Positions 16,517-25,767 of a stretch of DNA of 64,000 nt are shown here, in pieces; the stretch's first letter is position 1, and the number at the start of each line of letters is the position of its first letter. This DNA comes from Thiocapsa bogorovii (lineage in GTDB: Bacteria > Pseudomonadota > Gammaproteobacteria > Chromatiales > Chromatiaceae): positions 5,267,501 through 5,331,500 of the forward strand of contig NZ_CP089309.1 of assembly GCF_021228795.1 (NCBI RefSeq), in the 5' to 3' direction. The notes under the pieces are model-generated. The model was not told the origin of the DNA. It did not search any database and worked only from the letters and a program-made list of their open reading frames with translations. Position numbers and translations under genes: made by a program.

Positions 16517-18591
16517 GCGGCACGTCCTTCGAGCACCATCAGGCTGCGCTGTGCAACCCTGATATGCAATCCGGGTGACAGGCTCGGATCGTAACGATCC
16601 AGGATCGAGGGTTCGCGGTCGGTGTCGATTGCCACTTGCCAGGACCATCCCGGGATCTTCGGGACTGCGAACTGCAACGGCACCTTCCCCATGTTGAGCA
16701 TGACGTGCAAAGGAGGTTCGTCGGCGGTGATCCCGGCGAGCGTGAAGGCCAAGGATTGAGCCGCGGGGTCGTCCCATTCCGGAGAATCAAGCTCCACCCC
16801 GTGCCACGTGATGTCCGGCAACGTCTGTCCGTTGGCGGGCTCGCCGGTCAAGAAACGACTGCGATGCAGGGTCGGATGGCGTTGACGAAAGGCGATCATA
16901 CCCCTGACGAAGCCGTGCATTCCGCAGTTGTCCTCGAGCAGGGTCCAATCGAACCAGGAGATGGTGTTGTTCTGGCAATAGGTGTTGTTGTTGCCCTGCT
17001 TGCTCTGCAGTACCTCGTCGCCGCAACGCAACATGGGAACGCCCTGGCTCAGCATCAGAATCGCGATGAAGTTGCGAGCCTGGCGTCGACGCAAGGCGAG
17101 GATCGCGGGATCGTCCGTCGGACCTTCGACACCGCAGTTCCAGCTCCGATTATCGTTGTGGCCATCGCGGTTGTCTTCGCCGTTGGCCTCGTTGTGCTTG
17201 TGGTTGTAGCTGACCAGGTCCCAGAGGGTAAAGCCGTCGTGGCAGGTGACAAAGTTGATGGAGTTGCTCGGCAGCCGTCCACGGCTCTGATACATGTCGC
17301 TCGAGCCGGTCATTCGTGTCGCGACCTCGGCGATCAGGCCGGAATCGCCTTTCACGAAGCTACGCATCAGGTCGCGATAGCGCCCGTTCCACTCCGCCCA
17401 CCGAAAGCCGGGGAAGTCGCCGACCTGGTATAGCCCGGCCGCGTCCCATGCCTCCGCGATGATGTGGGAACGACCGAGTGCGGGTGAAAGCTCGGTTGCC
17501 CACAGGATCGGCGCGTGATACTGAGGATTGCCGTCCTCGCCGCGTGCCAGGGCGCTGGCCAGATCGAAGCGGAAGCCGTCCACATGCATCTGCCGAACCC
17601 AGTAGAGCAAGGCATCGATGAGAAAGCGCGTGACGATCGGATGGTTGCAGTTCACCGTGTTGCCGCAGCCGGTGTAGTCGCGGTAGATACGCCGATCGGA
17701 GAAATCCAGATGGTAAAAGACCTCGTTGCCAATCCCTTTGAAGCTGATCGTCGGTCCGTCTGCGCCGCCCTCGGCCGTGTGGTTGAAGACAACATCCAGG
17801 ATGACACCGATGCCCGCACGGTGCAGTGCCTTGACCAGATCGCGAAACTCGTCGCGAGCGCGCGACGGATCGAGCGCGAAGCCGGGATGCGGCGCGAAGA
17901 AACTATGGCTGCTGTAGCCCCAATAGTTCTCCAAGCCCATGGCCGCGGTTTTCGGCGGGACGTCTTGGGGATCGAAGGCCATGATCGGCATCAGCTCGAC
18001 ATGCGTGATCCCCAGATCCCGAAGATAGGGGATCTTTTCGATCACGGCGCCGAAGGTGCCGGGATGCGCGACCCCCGACGATGGATGGCGCGTAAAGCCG
18101 CCGGCGTGCATCTCGTAGATGACCGCGGCGTTGAGCGGGATGTGCAGGGGCGCGTCGCCCTCCCAATCATAATTGTCGCGCACCACCTGCGCGCGGATCG
18201 CGGTGGCGACATTGTCGCCGGGGCGGCAGGCGATCTCGCGGTTCCACAGACGGTCGTCGATGGTAACGGCCCAGGGGTCGAGGAGTGCCTTCTCGCCGTC
18301 GATCCGACACCCGATCTCGCGGGTGTTGCAGGCCCCGTGGATGCGCCAGTTGTAGAAGACTCCCTCGCCCAGACCCTCTACGAAGATGTGCCAGAAGAAG
18401 AAGGTTCGATTCACCTGCGGATCCAGGGCGATGATCTCGTAGGGCTCGGGACTGGCTGGCGATTCGAACAGCAACAGCTCGATGTCTTCCGCGTAGCGCG
18501 AGAAGATGCAGAAGTTCACCCCGTTGTCCGTTGCTCTGGCGCCGGCATTGTCCCAGTCGCCGGGTTGAACCGAGTATCTCGTTTTCGCCAT
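16513..18591 (-). CDS. glgX: glycogen debranching enzyme GlgX
   Basis: 692 residues, full length for GlgX isoamylases that cleave alpha-1,6 branches of glycogen. An N-terminal CBM48-type domain (~10-130) precedes the GH13 barrel. Barrel motifs seen: VVFNHTAEGG (region I), nucleophile Asp in VDGFRFDLA (~343), general acid Glu in IIAEAWDAAG, and FVTCHDGFT with the third carboxylate. The Ala-Trp after the Glu is typical of debranching enzymes. The C-terminal beta domain ends VAQRSLMVLEGRAA. It is in the same direction as gnd and zwf, linking glycogen breakdown to pentose phosphate flux (inference). Confidence 0.92.
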   Translation of the reverse strand: MAKTRYSVQPGDWDNAGARATDNGVNFCIFSRYAEDIELLLFESPASPEPYEIIALDPQVNRTFFFWHIFVEGLGEGVFYNWRIHGACNTREIGCRIDGEKALLDPWAVTIDDRLWNREIACRPGDNVATAIRAQVVRDNYDWEGDAPLHIPLNAAVIYEMHAGGFTRHPSSGVAHPGTFGAVIEKIPYLRDLGITHVELMPIMAFDPQDVPPKTAAMGLENYWGYSSHSFFAPHPGFALDPSRARDEFRDLVKALHRAGIGVILDVVFNHTAEGGADGPTISFKGIGNEVFYHLDFSDRRIYRDYTGCGNTVNCNHPIVTRFLIDALLYWVRQMHVDGFRFDLASALARGEDGNPQYHAPILWATELSPALGRSHIIAEAWDAAGLYQVGDFPGFRWAEWNGRYRDLMRSFVKGDSGLIAEVATRMTGSSDMYQSRGRLPSNSINFVTCHDGFTLWDLVSYNHKHNEANGEDNRDGHNDNRSWNCGVEGPTDDPAILALRRRQARNFIAILMLSQGVPMLRCGDEVLQSKQGNNNTYCQNNTISWFDWTLLEDNCGMHGFVRGMIAFRQRHPTLHRSRFLTGEPANGQTLPDITWHGVELDSPEWDDPAAQSLAFTLAGITADEPPLHVMLNMGKVPLQFAVPKIPGWSWQVAIDTDREPSILDRYDPSLSPGLHIRVAQRSLMVLEGRAA

Positions 18592-18655
18592 CCGCGTTCT
18601 CCTGACGTGGGGCCATCGGGACGTCCGCCGGATCTTTAAAGATACCGATCGGCAC

Positions 18656-18742
18656 TTAAACCGCGCCGGCTCCAGTGCCCGTCAAGTCTGCCGGGGCCGA
18701 TCCCATCCAAAAACATCGCATATCGCACCGGGCGCGGTTTAA
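18656..18742 (+). repeat. single intergenic repeat unit, type B1
   Basis: 87 bp, TTAAACCGCGCCGGCTCC to GGGCGCGGTTTAA. It aligns with the B halves of composites 1-3, sharing CAAGTCTGCCGG and AACATCGCATA. The right end supplies the TAA stop (18739-18741) of the small coiled-coil gene. A perfect 12-bp palindrome ATCTTTAAAGAT lies just outside at 18632-18643. Confidence 0.88.
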
Positions 18743-19110
18743 CGCCGATCGCTGCCGGGGATCATCTGCTGAATCACACCCATCGGGTTGACCGCCGGAA
18801 TCTGGTCGCCGCCGCCGACGATGCCCGAGAGGCGCTCCATGGCGATGCGCATCCGCCCCATATCGTCGGCGATGGCGGGCAAGGTGGCGACCTGCTCGCG
18901 CATGCCGGAGACGTCTCGAGCGAGCGAGGTCATGTCTTGACGCATCCGGCCCATGTCTGCCGACATGGATGACATCTCGCGCGCCATCAGCGCGACGCTC
19001 GCGGACATGTCATGCATCAGCTTGACCATATATAGAAATGCGACGCCGGCGACGAGCGCTGCGGCAAGGACCGCGAGGGACGGCAGGACAGGACTCGAAT
19101 CGCGCGCCAT
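18739..19110 (-). CDS. small membrane-anchored coiled-coil protein
   Basis: 123 residues from ATG 19110, which has GGAG 7 bases upstream (an upstream ATG at 19146 has no good site). One membrane helix (VLPSLAVLAAALVAGVAFLYMV) is followed by ~75 residues of Met-rich amphipathic helix with repeated MS-DMGRMR-M patterns, then GGDQIPAVNPMG. I do not recognise a family; the Met-rich helix is like that of some small envelope proteins. It could share a transcript with glgX downstream, but a repeat unit lies between. Confidence 0.65.
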   Translation of the reverse strand: MARDSSPVLPSLAVLAAALVAGVAFLYMVKLMHDMSASVALMAREMSSMSADMGRMRQDMTSLARDVSGMREQVATLPAIADDMGRMRIAMERLSGIVGGGDQIPAVNPMGVIQQMIPGSDRR

Positions 19111-19534
19111 GGCATGCTCCGATGAATCACCGAGAGCGACGATCATGACATGTCCGGGGACCCGATTGCACGGTTGGCGAGTGTCCGGTTCAACGGGTCC
19201 CTATCGGATAGAGGGCATCGGACGGATACCCCTGCGAGCTCGCGGCTTCCACGACATCCGCGCCGATCGGCAGCGCCGAGGGTGTATGCTCGCGTGTCGG
19301 TGTCGTGAACGTGAATTGAAAGCCGGACTGTGGGATATTTCAAGAGAGGGTCGGGCACGGTTGTGATCAACCCGAGTCGACCTGATCGATAAGAATCGTC
19401 AAAGGGTCGCATCCGAGCCCTGGATCATGCTCGTTGCGTCTGCCGAAGGCTCCAAGCAGAGCCTCTGACACGATCATCGAAGGGTGCCTGAACAGCACCG
19501 GGGGACCAGCACCGAGGAGTCTTGACGCATCCCT
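19111..19534. other. 424-bp divergent intergenic region
   Basis: Separates the minus-strand coiled-coil gene from the plus-strand DUF2868 gene, so promoters for both should lie here. It has no repeat unit. No convincing small gene or clear -35/-10 pair was recognised. Confidence 0.5.
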
Positions 19535-22042
19535 ATGGATTTCAGACATCATCCGAACGATTCGGGCAAGGTCCATGCCGCGCCCGATGAAGCGCGCGAT
19601 TGGGCAGTCGCCGATCTGATCGACTTCGAATATTACTTGGAGGCCGACGAGCGCGAGCTGCGCGAACATCCGTCGGCGCGCAAGACCCTTGCCGAGCGAG
19701 ACCGCTCCCTCTATCTCGAAGCGATTGCGCCCGAGATCGGAGATGAGCCGCCGCATACCCCGACGCATCGGCGTTTTAGCCTGCGCCGGTGGCTTGCGGC
19801 GCGCCGTAACGCGGAGCGCCCGGAGATGCGCGGAATCTTGCCGGGAGCGGCGTTCGGGAGCGCAGAGCGCCTGGTGACCATGCTGCTCGCGGTCGTCGGA
19901 TTCATCGCCGGGGTCGGCGTAGCCTCCGCGCTGCTCAGCTACGACGGAACCCGTCCGGTGAGCGTCTCCTGGTATCTGTTTCTGCTCGTGATCGTGCAGT
20001 TTCTATTGGTGGTCTCGGTCGCCACGGCCTGGACGCTGCGCAAGGTGCGCGGTCGAGGCGCCGGTGCGGCTCCCGGACTCCTCATGCACATTGTGCGTCC
20101 GCTCGTGGCCAAGGCCGCGAGCTGGCTTCAGCGCCAACGGATCGGTCATGCCGCGGCCGAGATTCAGGATCAGGCACGCGCTCGGCAGGGCCTCTTCAAG
20201 GCGCAGTACGCGGTCTATGGTCCGGTTTCCTATCTGCCCTTGTTGATCCCGGCCCAGGTCTTCGGGGTCGCGTTCAATCTCGGCGTTATCCTGACGACCG
20301 TGCTGCTGGAATGGTTCACCGACCTGGCCTTCGGGTGGGGCTCGACCCTGAACGTCCACCCCCAGACGATCTTCGACATGACCCGTTTGATTGCGCTTCC
20401 CTGGAGCTGGCTGTTCGGCGAGGGCGTCGGTTACCCGAGCCTGGAGCAGGTGGCCGGCTCGCGCATCATCCTCGAGCACTGGGCGACCGCCACCCCGACC
20501 ATCAAGCCGGATCCGGCGCATCTACGTTCCTGGGGCTCGTTCCTGGTCCTGGCCGTCACGACCTACGGGCTCCTGCCCAGATTGATGCTGTGGAGTGGGT
20601 CCGTTTTGGCCCAACGCATGATTCTGGCGCGCTTGCCCTTCACGCACAGCCGAACCCAGGCGCTCTACGCCCGCATGCTCTCGCCTCGCATCGAGACGAC
20701 ACCCAGCGGTGGGCGTGCGGGCACCGAGATGCCGATTCCGGCCGTGTCGACGCAGCGCAAGCCCCGCGCCTCCGGGGCGGGCGGCCTGGCCGAAGCAGCG
20801 CCGACGACCTCGGCGCGTCCTTGGCGCAACGCGCTGGTTCGGCGTGTCGAGCCGGGAGGCGAGGCGTCGCCGCCCCCGATCGCGCCTCCCGCGCCGAAAC
20901 CGGCCACCCCGGCCGTTGCTCTGCCGCCTGTCGAGGTTGCGAAGGCGGCTCCTGCCCGGGAGCCCGAGCAGCAACCTGCGCAGCCGCGCGAGGCCGAGGC
21001 ACCCTCACGTGCAGCCGAGGACACAACCGCGGTTGTCGCGGAGGGCGCCGTCGAGGTGCCCGTATCCGGCACGATCGACCGCGCCGCGACCCCGCCGTCG
21101 GTTCGTCAGAGCGAGCGCGAGCCGAAACCAGCACCCGAGCCGACGGCGCTGCCGAAGCCCGCGCCTGCTGCGCCCGTCATCCCCGAGCCGACACCTGCCA
21201 GTGATCGAGCGGCGGCCGGCGAGGCATTGCCTCCGGCGACCCCGCGGCCGGTTGCTCGGCCCGAGTCCGAGCCACAGACCGAGTCAAAGCCCGAGGCGGC
21301 TGAGGAAAGGCCTGCCGAGACGGAAGGCCGACTCGAAGAGCGGCCTGCAGCACCCGCAATCCCTGCGACTTCGCGCGCCGAGACGAAGAAGACGAAGGCA
21401 CAGGCCGCCGGCTTGCGGGGATCGGAGTCGAAGAGCCCCGAGAAGCCGCCGACCGAGACCCCTGCCCAACCCTCGGCCCAGCCGCAGATCGCAGAGACAC
21501 CGAAGCTTTCCCCCGAGCCCGCTCCGACGTTGGAGACCGCCGCTCAGACGCCGCCGACGTCGACACCGGCACACGTCATCCGCTTTGCCCCCGATGCCTG
21601 TTTGCTTCTGCTGCATGTCGACGTCGATGACATCCTCGAGGACGAGGACCGCCCGCGTCTGGAGCAGATGCTCATGCACCTCACCGGATGGCAAGTTGCG
21701 GCGACGACGACCGTCGGCGCCGGCAGCGCGATGACCGACGAGGCGCTCGGTATCCTGGAACGTGGCGACTGGCAGGCGCCGCCGCCGCGGGTCGTCGTGA
21801 TCGAGGATGGCTCTCAGCCCCCGATCACGGAGAGCCTGCGCTTCCTGCGCGAGCTGCGCGCCGCGGCCGGGACGCGCGCTCAGATCTTGCTCGCCTTGGT
21901 CGGCGATCCGACCGACGATGACCGTCTGCCCCCGATGCGCCCATTCGACTATACGGACTGGCAGCGCAAGATCGATCAGATGGCCGACCCTTATCTGCGC
22001 CTAGAGATGCTTGCGCCGCCTCACGAGGATGGAGACGACTGA
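19535..22042 (+). CDS. DUF2868 membrane protein with long Pro/Ala/Glu-rich insert
   Basis: 835 residues. Residues ~1-390 match DUF2868: an acidic N-terminus (VADLIDFEYYLEADERELREH), membrane helices near 107-130 and 140-165, PVSYLPLLIPAQVFGVAFNLGVILTTVLLEW (~225-262), and a further helix near 340. Residues ~400-680 are low complexity and rich in Pro, Ala and Glu, probably disordered. A folded C-terminal part (~685-835) begins FAPDACLLLLHVDVDDILED and has a Rossmann-like pattern (RVVVIEDGSQPP). The stop overlaps the start of the GTPase gene (TGATG), so the two are translationally coupled. The ATG lacks a close Shine-Dalgarno (GAGGAG is 15 bases away). Confidence 0.75.
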   Translation: MDFRHHPNDSGKVHAAPDEARDWAVADLIDFEYYLEADERELREHPSARKTLAERDRSLYLEAIAPEIGDEPPHTPTHRRFSLRRWLAARRNAERPEMRGILPGAAFGSAERLVTMLLAVVGFIAGVGVASALLSYDGTRPVSVSWYLFLLVIVQFLLVVSVATAWTLRKVRGRGAGAAPGLLMHIVRPLVAKAASWLQRQRIGHAAAEIQDQARARQGLFKAQYAVYGPVSYLPLLIPAQVFGVAFNLGVILTTVLLEWFTDLAFGWGSTLNVHPQTIFDMTRLIALPWSWLFGEGVGYPSLEQVAGSRIILEHWATATPTIKPDPAHLRSWGSFLVLAVTTYGLLPRLMLWSGSVLAQRMILARLPFTHSRTQALYARMLSPRIETTPSGGRAGTEMPIPAVSTQRKPRASGAGGLAEAAPTTSARPWRNALVRRVEPGGEASPPPIAPPAPKPATPAVALPPVEVAKAAPAREPEQQPAQPREAEAPSRAAEDTTAVVAEGAVEVPVSGTIDRAATPPSVRQSEREPKPAPEPTALPKPAPAAPVIPEPTPASDRAAAGEALPPATPRPVARPESEPQTESKPEAAEERPAETEGRLEERPAAPAIPATSRAETKKTKAQAAGLRGSESKSPEKPPTETPAQPSAQPQIAETPKLSPEPAPTLETAAQTPPTSTPAHVIRFAPDACLLLLHVDVDDILEDEDRPRLEQMLMHLTGWQVAATTTVGAGSAMTDEALGILERGDWQAPPPRVVVIEDGSQPPITESLRFLRELRAAAGTRAQILLALVGDPTDDDRLPPMRPFDYTDWQRKIDQMADPYLRLEMLAPPHEDGDD

Positions 22043-23475
22043 TGTCCGGGAAGATTCCAAGACTAGCGATCATGGGGCACCCGAATGCCGGCAAGTCATC
22101 CGTGGTTGCGACCCTCACCGAGAACGACCTGATTCAGATCGATAAACGCGCGGGTACCACGACCGAATCGAACGTCTACCCGGTCGTCATCGACGGGCGA
22201 CCGGTGATCGAGTTTATCGATACCCCGGGATTTCAGAATCCCAACGCGATCCTGGAATGGTTTCAGGCACAGAGCGGCAAGCGCGAGCTGGCCCGGGCAT
22301 TCGTGGCCGCCCATCGAACAGATCCTCTCTTTACGCATGATTGCGAGCTCCTCGAGCCGGTTGCCGAGGGCGCCGCCATCATTCTGGTGGTCGACGGCTC
22401 CAAGCGCATCAAGGAAAAGGATCGGGTCGAAATCGAGCTGTTGCGCCTGACGGCACGACCGCGCATGGCGATCCTGAACAACCTCACCAACAACACGCGA
22501 TACATGACGCAATGGCGCGATGCGCTCTGCAAGGCGTTCAATTCGGTGCGCGATTTCAACGCCCATCGCGCCACCTACGGCGAGCGCATCCGGTTGCTGC
22601 AGGCGCTCAAGAGCATCGACCAGCGCTGGGAGCCGCTCGTCGAAGAGGCCATCCAAGCCTTCGAGCATGACTGGAACCGGCGCACCGATCAGGCCGTGAC
22701 CACCATCCTGGATCTGCTTAAGGAGGCACTCACCTTCAAGGTGTCCAAGACCGTGAAGGAGAGCAAACTGGTGTTCGAGAGCGGCCGCGAACGCGTCAAG
22801 GAGGAGGTGATCAGGGCGTTTGAAGACGGGCTGCGCCAGCTCGAGACCAAGGCCCAGGAGCAAATCCGCGCGAATTTTCGCCACCACGTCTGGCACATGC
22901 CCCCGGATTCCATCCTCGGGAAGGATTTGCTCTCGGAGGACGTAAATCAGGCGCTCGGCCTCTCCAAACGCCAGCTTGCACTCGTCGGCATGGCTGCGGG
23001 TGCGGCCTCGGGCGCGACCATCGACCTCTCGACGGCTGGGCATACCTTCGGAGCCGGCGCGCTGATCGGTGCGGCAACGGGCGGCGTCCTGGGGTTCGTG
23101 GGAAGCAAGGCACTGGCCAAGCTGAACATCGAGCGTGCGTCGGGGACACAGCGTTTCACGGTCGGACCGGTTCAAAATCCGCGCTTCCCCTTCGTCCTTC
23201 TGGATCGCATCGTGCTCTACAGCGCGCGTGCCATGAACTGGTCACACGGTCGTCAGGCCGCGGAAGAAGACGCGGCGGACAAGGTCCCCGAGAAGGAGAT
23301 CCGTCGGACCGGGTTCACGGAGGAGCTGCCCGCCGCGCAGCAGCGCGATCTGGCGCGGTTCTTCAACGCCGCGAAAAAGGGCAAATCCGAGCGCGAGGAG
23401 GAATGTCGCGCCATTATCAGAGATATCCTGTACGGACTGGCGGTGAGCGAGATCGACAGTCGTGCGGATCTTTAA
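22042..23475 (+). CDS. DUF3482 GTPase
   Basis: 477 residues. TRAFAC-type GTPase: G1 GHPNAGKSS (9-17), G2 region RAGTTTESN, G3 DTPGFQNP. The usual G4 NKxD is not evident; the matching place reads ILNNLTNNTRYM. The C-terminal half is the DUF3482 region with a glycine-zipper-like stretch (GMAAGAASGATIDLSTAGHTFGAGALIGAATGG broken here into two parts, ~311-345) that may insert into membrane. DUF3482 proteins are regularly encoded with DUF2868 proteins, as here, and the function of the pair is not established. Its TAA stop is the first triplet of a repeat element. Confidence 0.82.
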   Translation: MSGKIPRLAIMGHPNAGKSSVVATLTENDLIQIDKRAGTTTESNVYPVVIDGRPVIEFIDTPGFQNPNAILEWFQAQSGKRELARAFVAAHRTDPLFTHDCELLEPVAEGAAIILVVDGSKRIKEKDRVEIELLRLTARPRMAILNNLTNNTRYMTQWRDALCKAFNSVRDFNAHRATYGERIRLLQALKSIDQRWEPLVEEAIQAFEHDWNRRTDQAVTTILDLLKEALTFKVSKTVKESKLVFESGRERVKEEVIRAFEDGLRQLETKAQEQIRANFRHHVWHMPPDSILGKDLLSEDVNQALGLSKRQLALVGMAAGAASGATIDLSTAGHTFGAGALIGAATGGVLGFVGSKALAKLNIERASGTQRFTVGPVQNPRFPFVLLDRIVLYSARAMNWSHGRQAAEEDAADKVPEKEIRRTGFTEELPAAQQRDLARFFNAAKKGKSEREEECRAIIRDILYGLAVSEIDSRADL

Positions 23476-23782
23476 AACCGCGCCCGGTGCGATCCGCATC
23501 GTTTGTTGGGCTGGCTTGGCCGCGTCAGCTCCGACAACTGTTTTGAGCTGGCGCGGTTTAAAGTATTAAAAAATTAAATTCTAAGTAACCGTTTAATAAC
23601 AACTGATCCATCTTAGCCCATCTCCCCTCGCGGGAGAGGAGGGGTTGGGGAGAGGGGGAGAAAGAACCGGAATGGCTAAGTTGTTTCTGAACCGTTTCTA
23701 AACCGCGTCACGACAAAGGTCGGAAAGATCCTTGAGGCCGATACAACATGAGAATAACGCAGGTCGCTCCGCACACGGTTTA
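23472..23782 (-). repeat. composite intergenic repeat 4 (A1-linker-B2, reverse) split by an insertion
   Basis: B2 unit 23472-23562, linker (TATTAAAAAATTAAATT), then about 117 bp of other sequence, then A1 unit 23699-23782. It begins at the TAA stop of the GTPase gene and ends two bases before the bioA ATG. Confidence 0.85.
23581..23698. repeat. nested MITE-like insertion in composite 4
   Basis: Sits exactly where other composites have a 20-bp linker. Its ends form an imperfect inverted repeat (AGTAACCGTTTAATAACAAC against the reverse complement of AAGTTGTTTCTGAACCGTTT). Both sides read TTCTAA/TTCTAA-like, as a short duplicated target would. The middle holds the common CCCCTCGCGGGAGAGGAGGG motif of many bacterial repeats. 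Confidence 0.55.
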
Positions 23783-23784
23783 GG

Positions 23785-25083
23785 ATGAGAGAGGACCAGC
23801 TGATCGGGATCGACCGGGCTCACGCCTGGCATCCCTACACTTCCACCATCGATCGCGATCCGGTCTATGCGGTGCGCTCGGCTTCGGGTTGCCGGATCCG
23901 GCTTATGGACGGCCGCGAGTTGATCGACGGCATGTCCTCCTGGTGGTGTGCGATCCACGGCTACAACCATCCGGTTCTGAATCAGGCCGCGCGCGATCAG
24001 CTCGACGCCATGTCGCACATGATGTTCGGCGGGCTGACCCACGAGCCGGCGGTGCGCCTGATCGACACGCTGGTGACGCTGACCCCTGAGCCGCTGCAGC
24101 ACGTCTTTCTTTGCGACTCGGGATCGGTCTCGGTGGAGGTCGCCATCAAGATGGCCATCCAATACCAGCAGGCCGCCGGACGACCCGAGCGGCACCGGCT
24201 CATGACGATCCGTTCGGGGTATCACGGAGATACCCAAGGGGCCATGTCGGTCTGCGATCCCGTGACCGGGATGCACCATCTCTTCAATCGCGTGTTGCCC
24301 GAACAGGTCTTTGCTCCGGCGCCCGCGTGCCGCTTCGGCGAGCCCTGTCGGCCCGAGCAGATCGCCGAGTTTGCGGACTTGATCGAACGGCATCACGCGG
24401 AGTTGGCCGCGGTGATTCTTGAGCCGATCGTGCAGGGTGCCGGGGGCATGCGCTTCTATGGCGCAGATTATCTCAGGGAGGTTCGCCGGCTCTGCGATCG
24501 CTTCGAGGTGCTCCTGATCGCCGACGAGATCGCGACCGGTTTCGGGCGAACCGGTGCACTCTTCGCCTGCGAGCATGCCGGAATCGCCCCCGATATCATG
24601 ACCCTCGGCAAGGCCCTCACGGGCGGCTATTTGACGCTGGCGGCGACGCTCGCGACCGATCGGGTCGCCCATACCATCTCTTCGGGCAACCCCGGCGTCT
24701 TCATGCACGGCCCGACCTTCATGGGCAACCCGCTCGCCTGCGCGATCGCCAACGCGAGCATCCATCTCCTGCTTGCGTCGGACTGGCGAGCGAACATCGC
24801 TCGAATCGAGCGTGGTCTAGCTGCCGGGCTGGCGGGCTGCCGGGACCTTGCGGGTGTAGCCGAGGTGCGCGTGCTCGCTGCGATCGGTGTGGTCGAGATG
24901 TCTGCGCCCGTCTCAATGCGCGACATCCAGCAGCGCTTCGTCGCGCGCGGGGTCTGGGTGCGCCCTTTCGGCCGACTCGTTTATCTGATGCCGCCCTACA
25001 TCATCGACGATGCGGAGCTTGCGACGCTCTGCACCTCGGTTGTGTCCGTCCTCGGCGAGATGGCTGCGGAATCATCCGAATAA
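23785..25083 (+). CDS. bioA: adenosylmethionine-8-amino-7-oxononanoate aminotransferase
   Basis: 432 residues. A PLP enzyme that makes 7,8-diaminopelargonate in biotin synthesis. Highly conserved segments are HPYTS, VDGMSSWW-like [61 protein letters not shown], the PLP lysine in [23 protein letters not shown] and [21 protein letters not shown] 23785 comes 2 bases after a repeat element, so only the element end (TTTAGG) is available as a ribosome site. No other bio gene is near. Confidence 0.95.
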   Translation: MREDQLIGIDRAHAWHPYTSTIDRDPVYAVRSASGCRIRLMDGRELIDGMSSWWCAIHGYNHPVLNQAARDQLDAMSHMMFGGLTHEPAVRLIDTLVTLTPEPLQHVFLCDSGSVSVEVAIKMAIQYQQAAGRPERHRLMTIRSGYHGDTQGAMSVCDPVTGMHHLFNRVLPEQVFAPAPACRFGEPCRPEQIAEFADLIERHHAELAAVILEPIVQGAGGMRFYGADYLREVRRLCDRFEVLLIADEIATGFGRTGALFACEHAGIAPDIMTLGKALTGGYLTLAATLATDRVAHTISSGNPGVFMHGPTFMGNPLACAIANASIHLLLASDWRANIARIERGLAAGLAGCRDLAGVAEVRVLAAIGVVEMSAPVSMRDIQQRFVARGVWVRPFGRLVYLMPPYIIDDAELATLCTSVVSVLGEMAAESSE

Positions 25084-25202
25084 GCGATAGGGCACACGGA
25101 CGGAGGACTGGTGGTTGGGTCTGCGTTGCCGCCCGAACGCCCCCACCTGCTGGGCATGTCGACGACGCCGAGCCCGATTCCACATGCTTGAGGAGCCATG
25201 CT

Positions 25203-25559
25203 ATGCAAGACCGTCCCGTCATCAAAACCGCAATCCCGAAACGCCGCTATCAGGTTGGCAGTCACTCGGCATCGCTGCTCGGCGAGATCGAGAGCGGCGA
25301 CGGCCGTTACTACCGCTACATCCTCGCGTTCGTGCCGTCCGGGCAGCGCGAGCCCGTCTTCTATGTCTGCGCCGAGCCAAGCCCGCCTGCGGAACGCGCC
25401 GATGGGGCCTACCGGCTCGGCATCGTCGGCGAAGTCATCTCGGAGGTCGTGGATACGGATGATCGTTGGGGTGATCTGGACACCTTCGCCGAGCAGGCAC
25501 TCAAGCTGGGCCAGCAGGCGCTCGGGTTGCAGCAGGCCGCTGTCGCCCGACTGATGTAA
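25203..25559 (+). CDS. hypothetical protein
   Basis: 118 residues from ATG 25203, with AGGAG 7 bases upstream. The sequence is soluble, with alternating strand-like segments (RRYQVGSHSASLLGEIESGDGRYYRYILAFVPSGQREPVFYVCAEPS) and a final amphipathic helix (DTFAEQALKLGQQALGLQQAAVARLM). No family was recognised. Codon use looks like that of its neighbours, and it is 119 bp after bioA. Confidence 0.65.
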   Translation: MQDRPVIKTAIPKRRYQVGSHSASLLGEIESGDGRYYRYILAFVPSGQREPVFYVCAEPSPPAERADGAYRLGIVGEVISEVVDTDDRWGDLDTFAEQALKLGQQALGLQQAAVARLM

Positions 25560-25642
25560 CGCGGGCGCCGCCGGAATCCATGCAACCCGCGTGGATCACG
25601 CGACGGCTTCTCACGCGAACATCGCCAGTCACGGCCGTCAAC

Positions 25643-25747
25643 TCACGTTGTTTCCACCTCGCAAATCTTGGCGAAGGTCTGGATCCCGATCAGCAGCTTA
25701 CGGGGTTGAATGGCAGATCTCGACGGCGCGAAGGTGACTGGGTTCAT
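25643..25747 (-). pseudogene. truncated N-terminus of an AAA-ATPase-like/DUF1703-type gene
   Basis: 34 codons after ATG 25747, which has GAGGAG 9 bases upstream. The peptide contains RKLLIGIQTFAKICE, resembling the conserved start of PF09820-type AAA-ATPase-like proteins (K-LPIGIQTF--IRE-). The frame stops just after (EVETT then TGA), and the rest of the gene is missing. This is probably the leftover of a deleted gene; identification is by a short motif only. Confidence 0.4.
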
Positions 25748-25767
25748 CCCCGACATCTCCTCGGCGA

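Noticed and set aside
19367-19768. 133-codon minus-strand frame before the DUF2868 gene
   Set aside because: It overlaps the real start antisense and matches no family; no ribosome site was seen.
20709-21734. 341-codon overlapping frame within the DUF2868 gene
   Set aside because: It is an Arg/Pro-rich shadow of the low-complexity Pro/Ala/Glu region; such regions give open frames in every phase.
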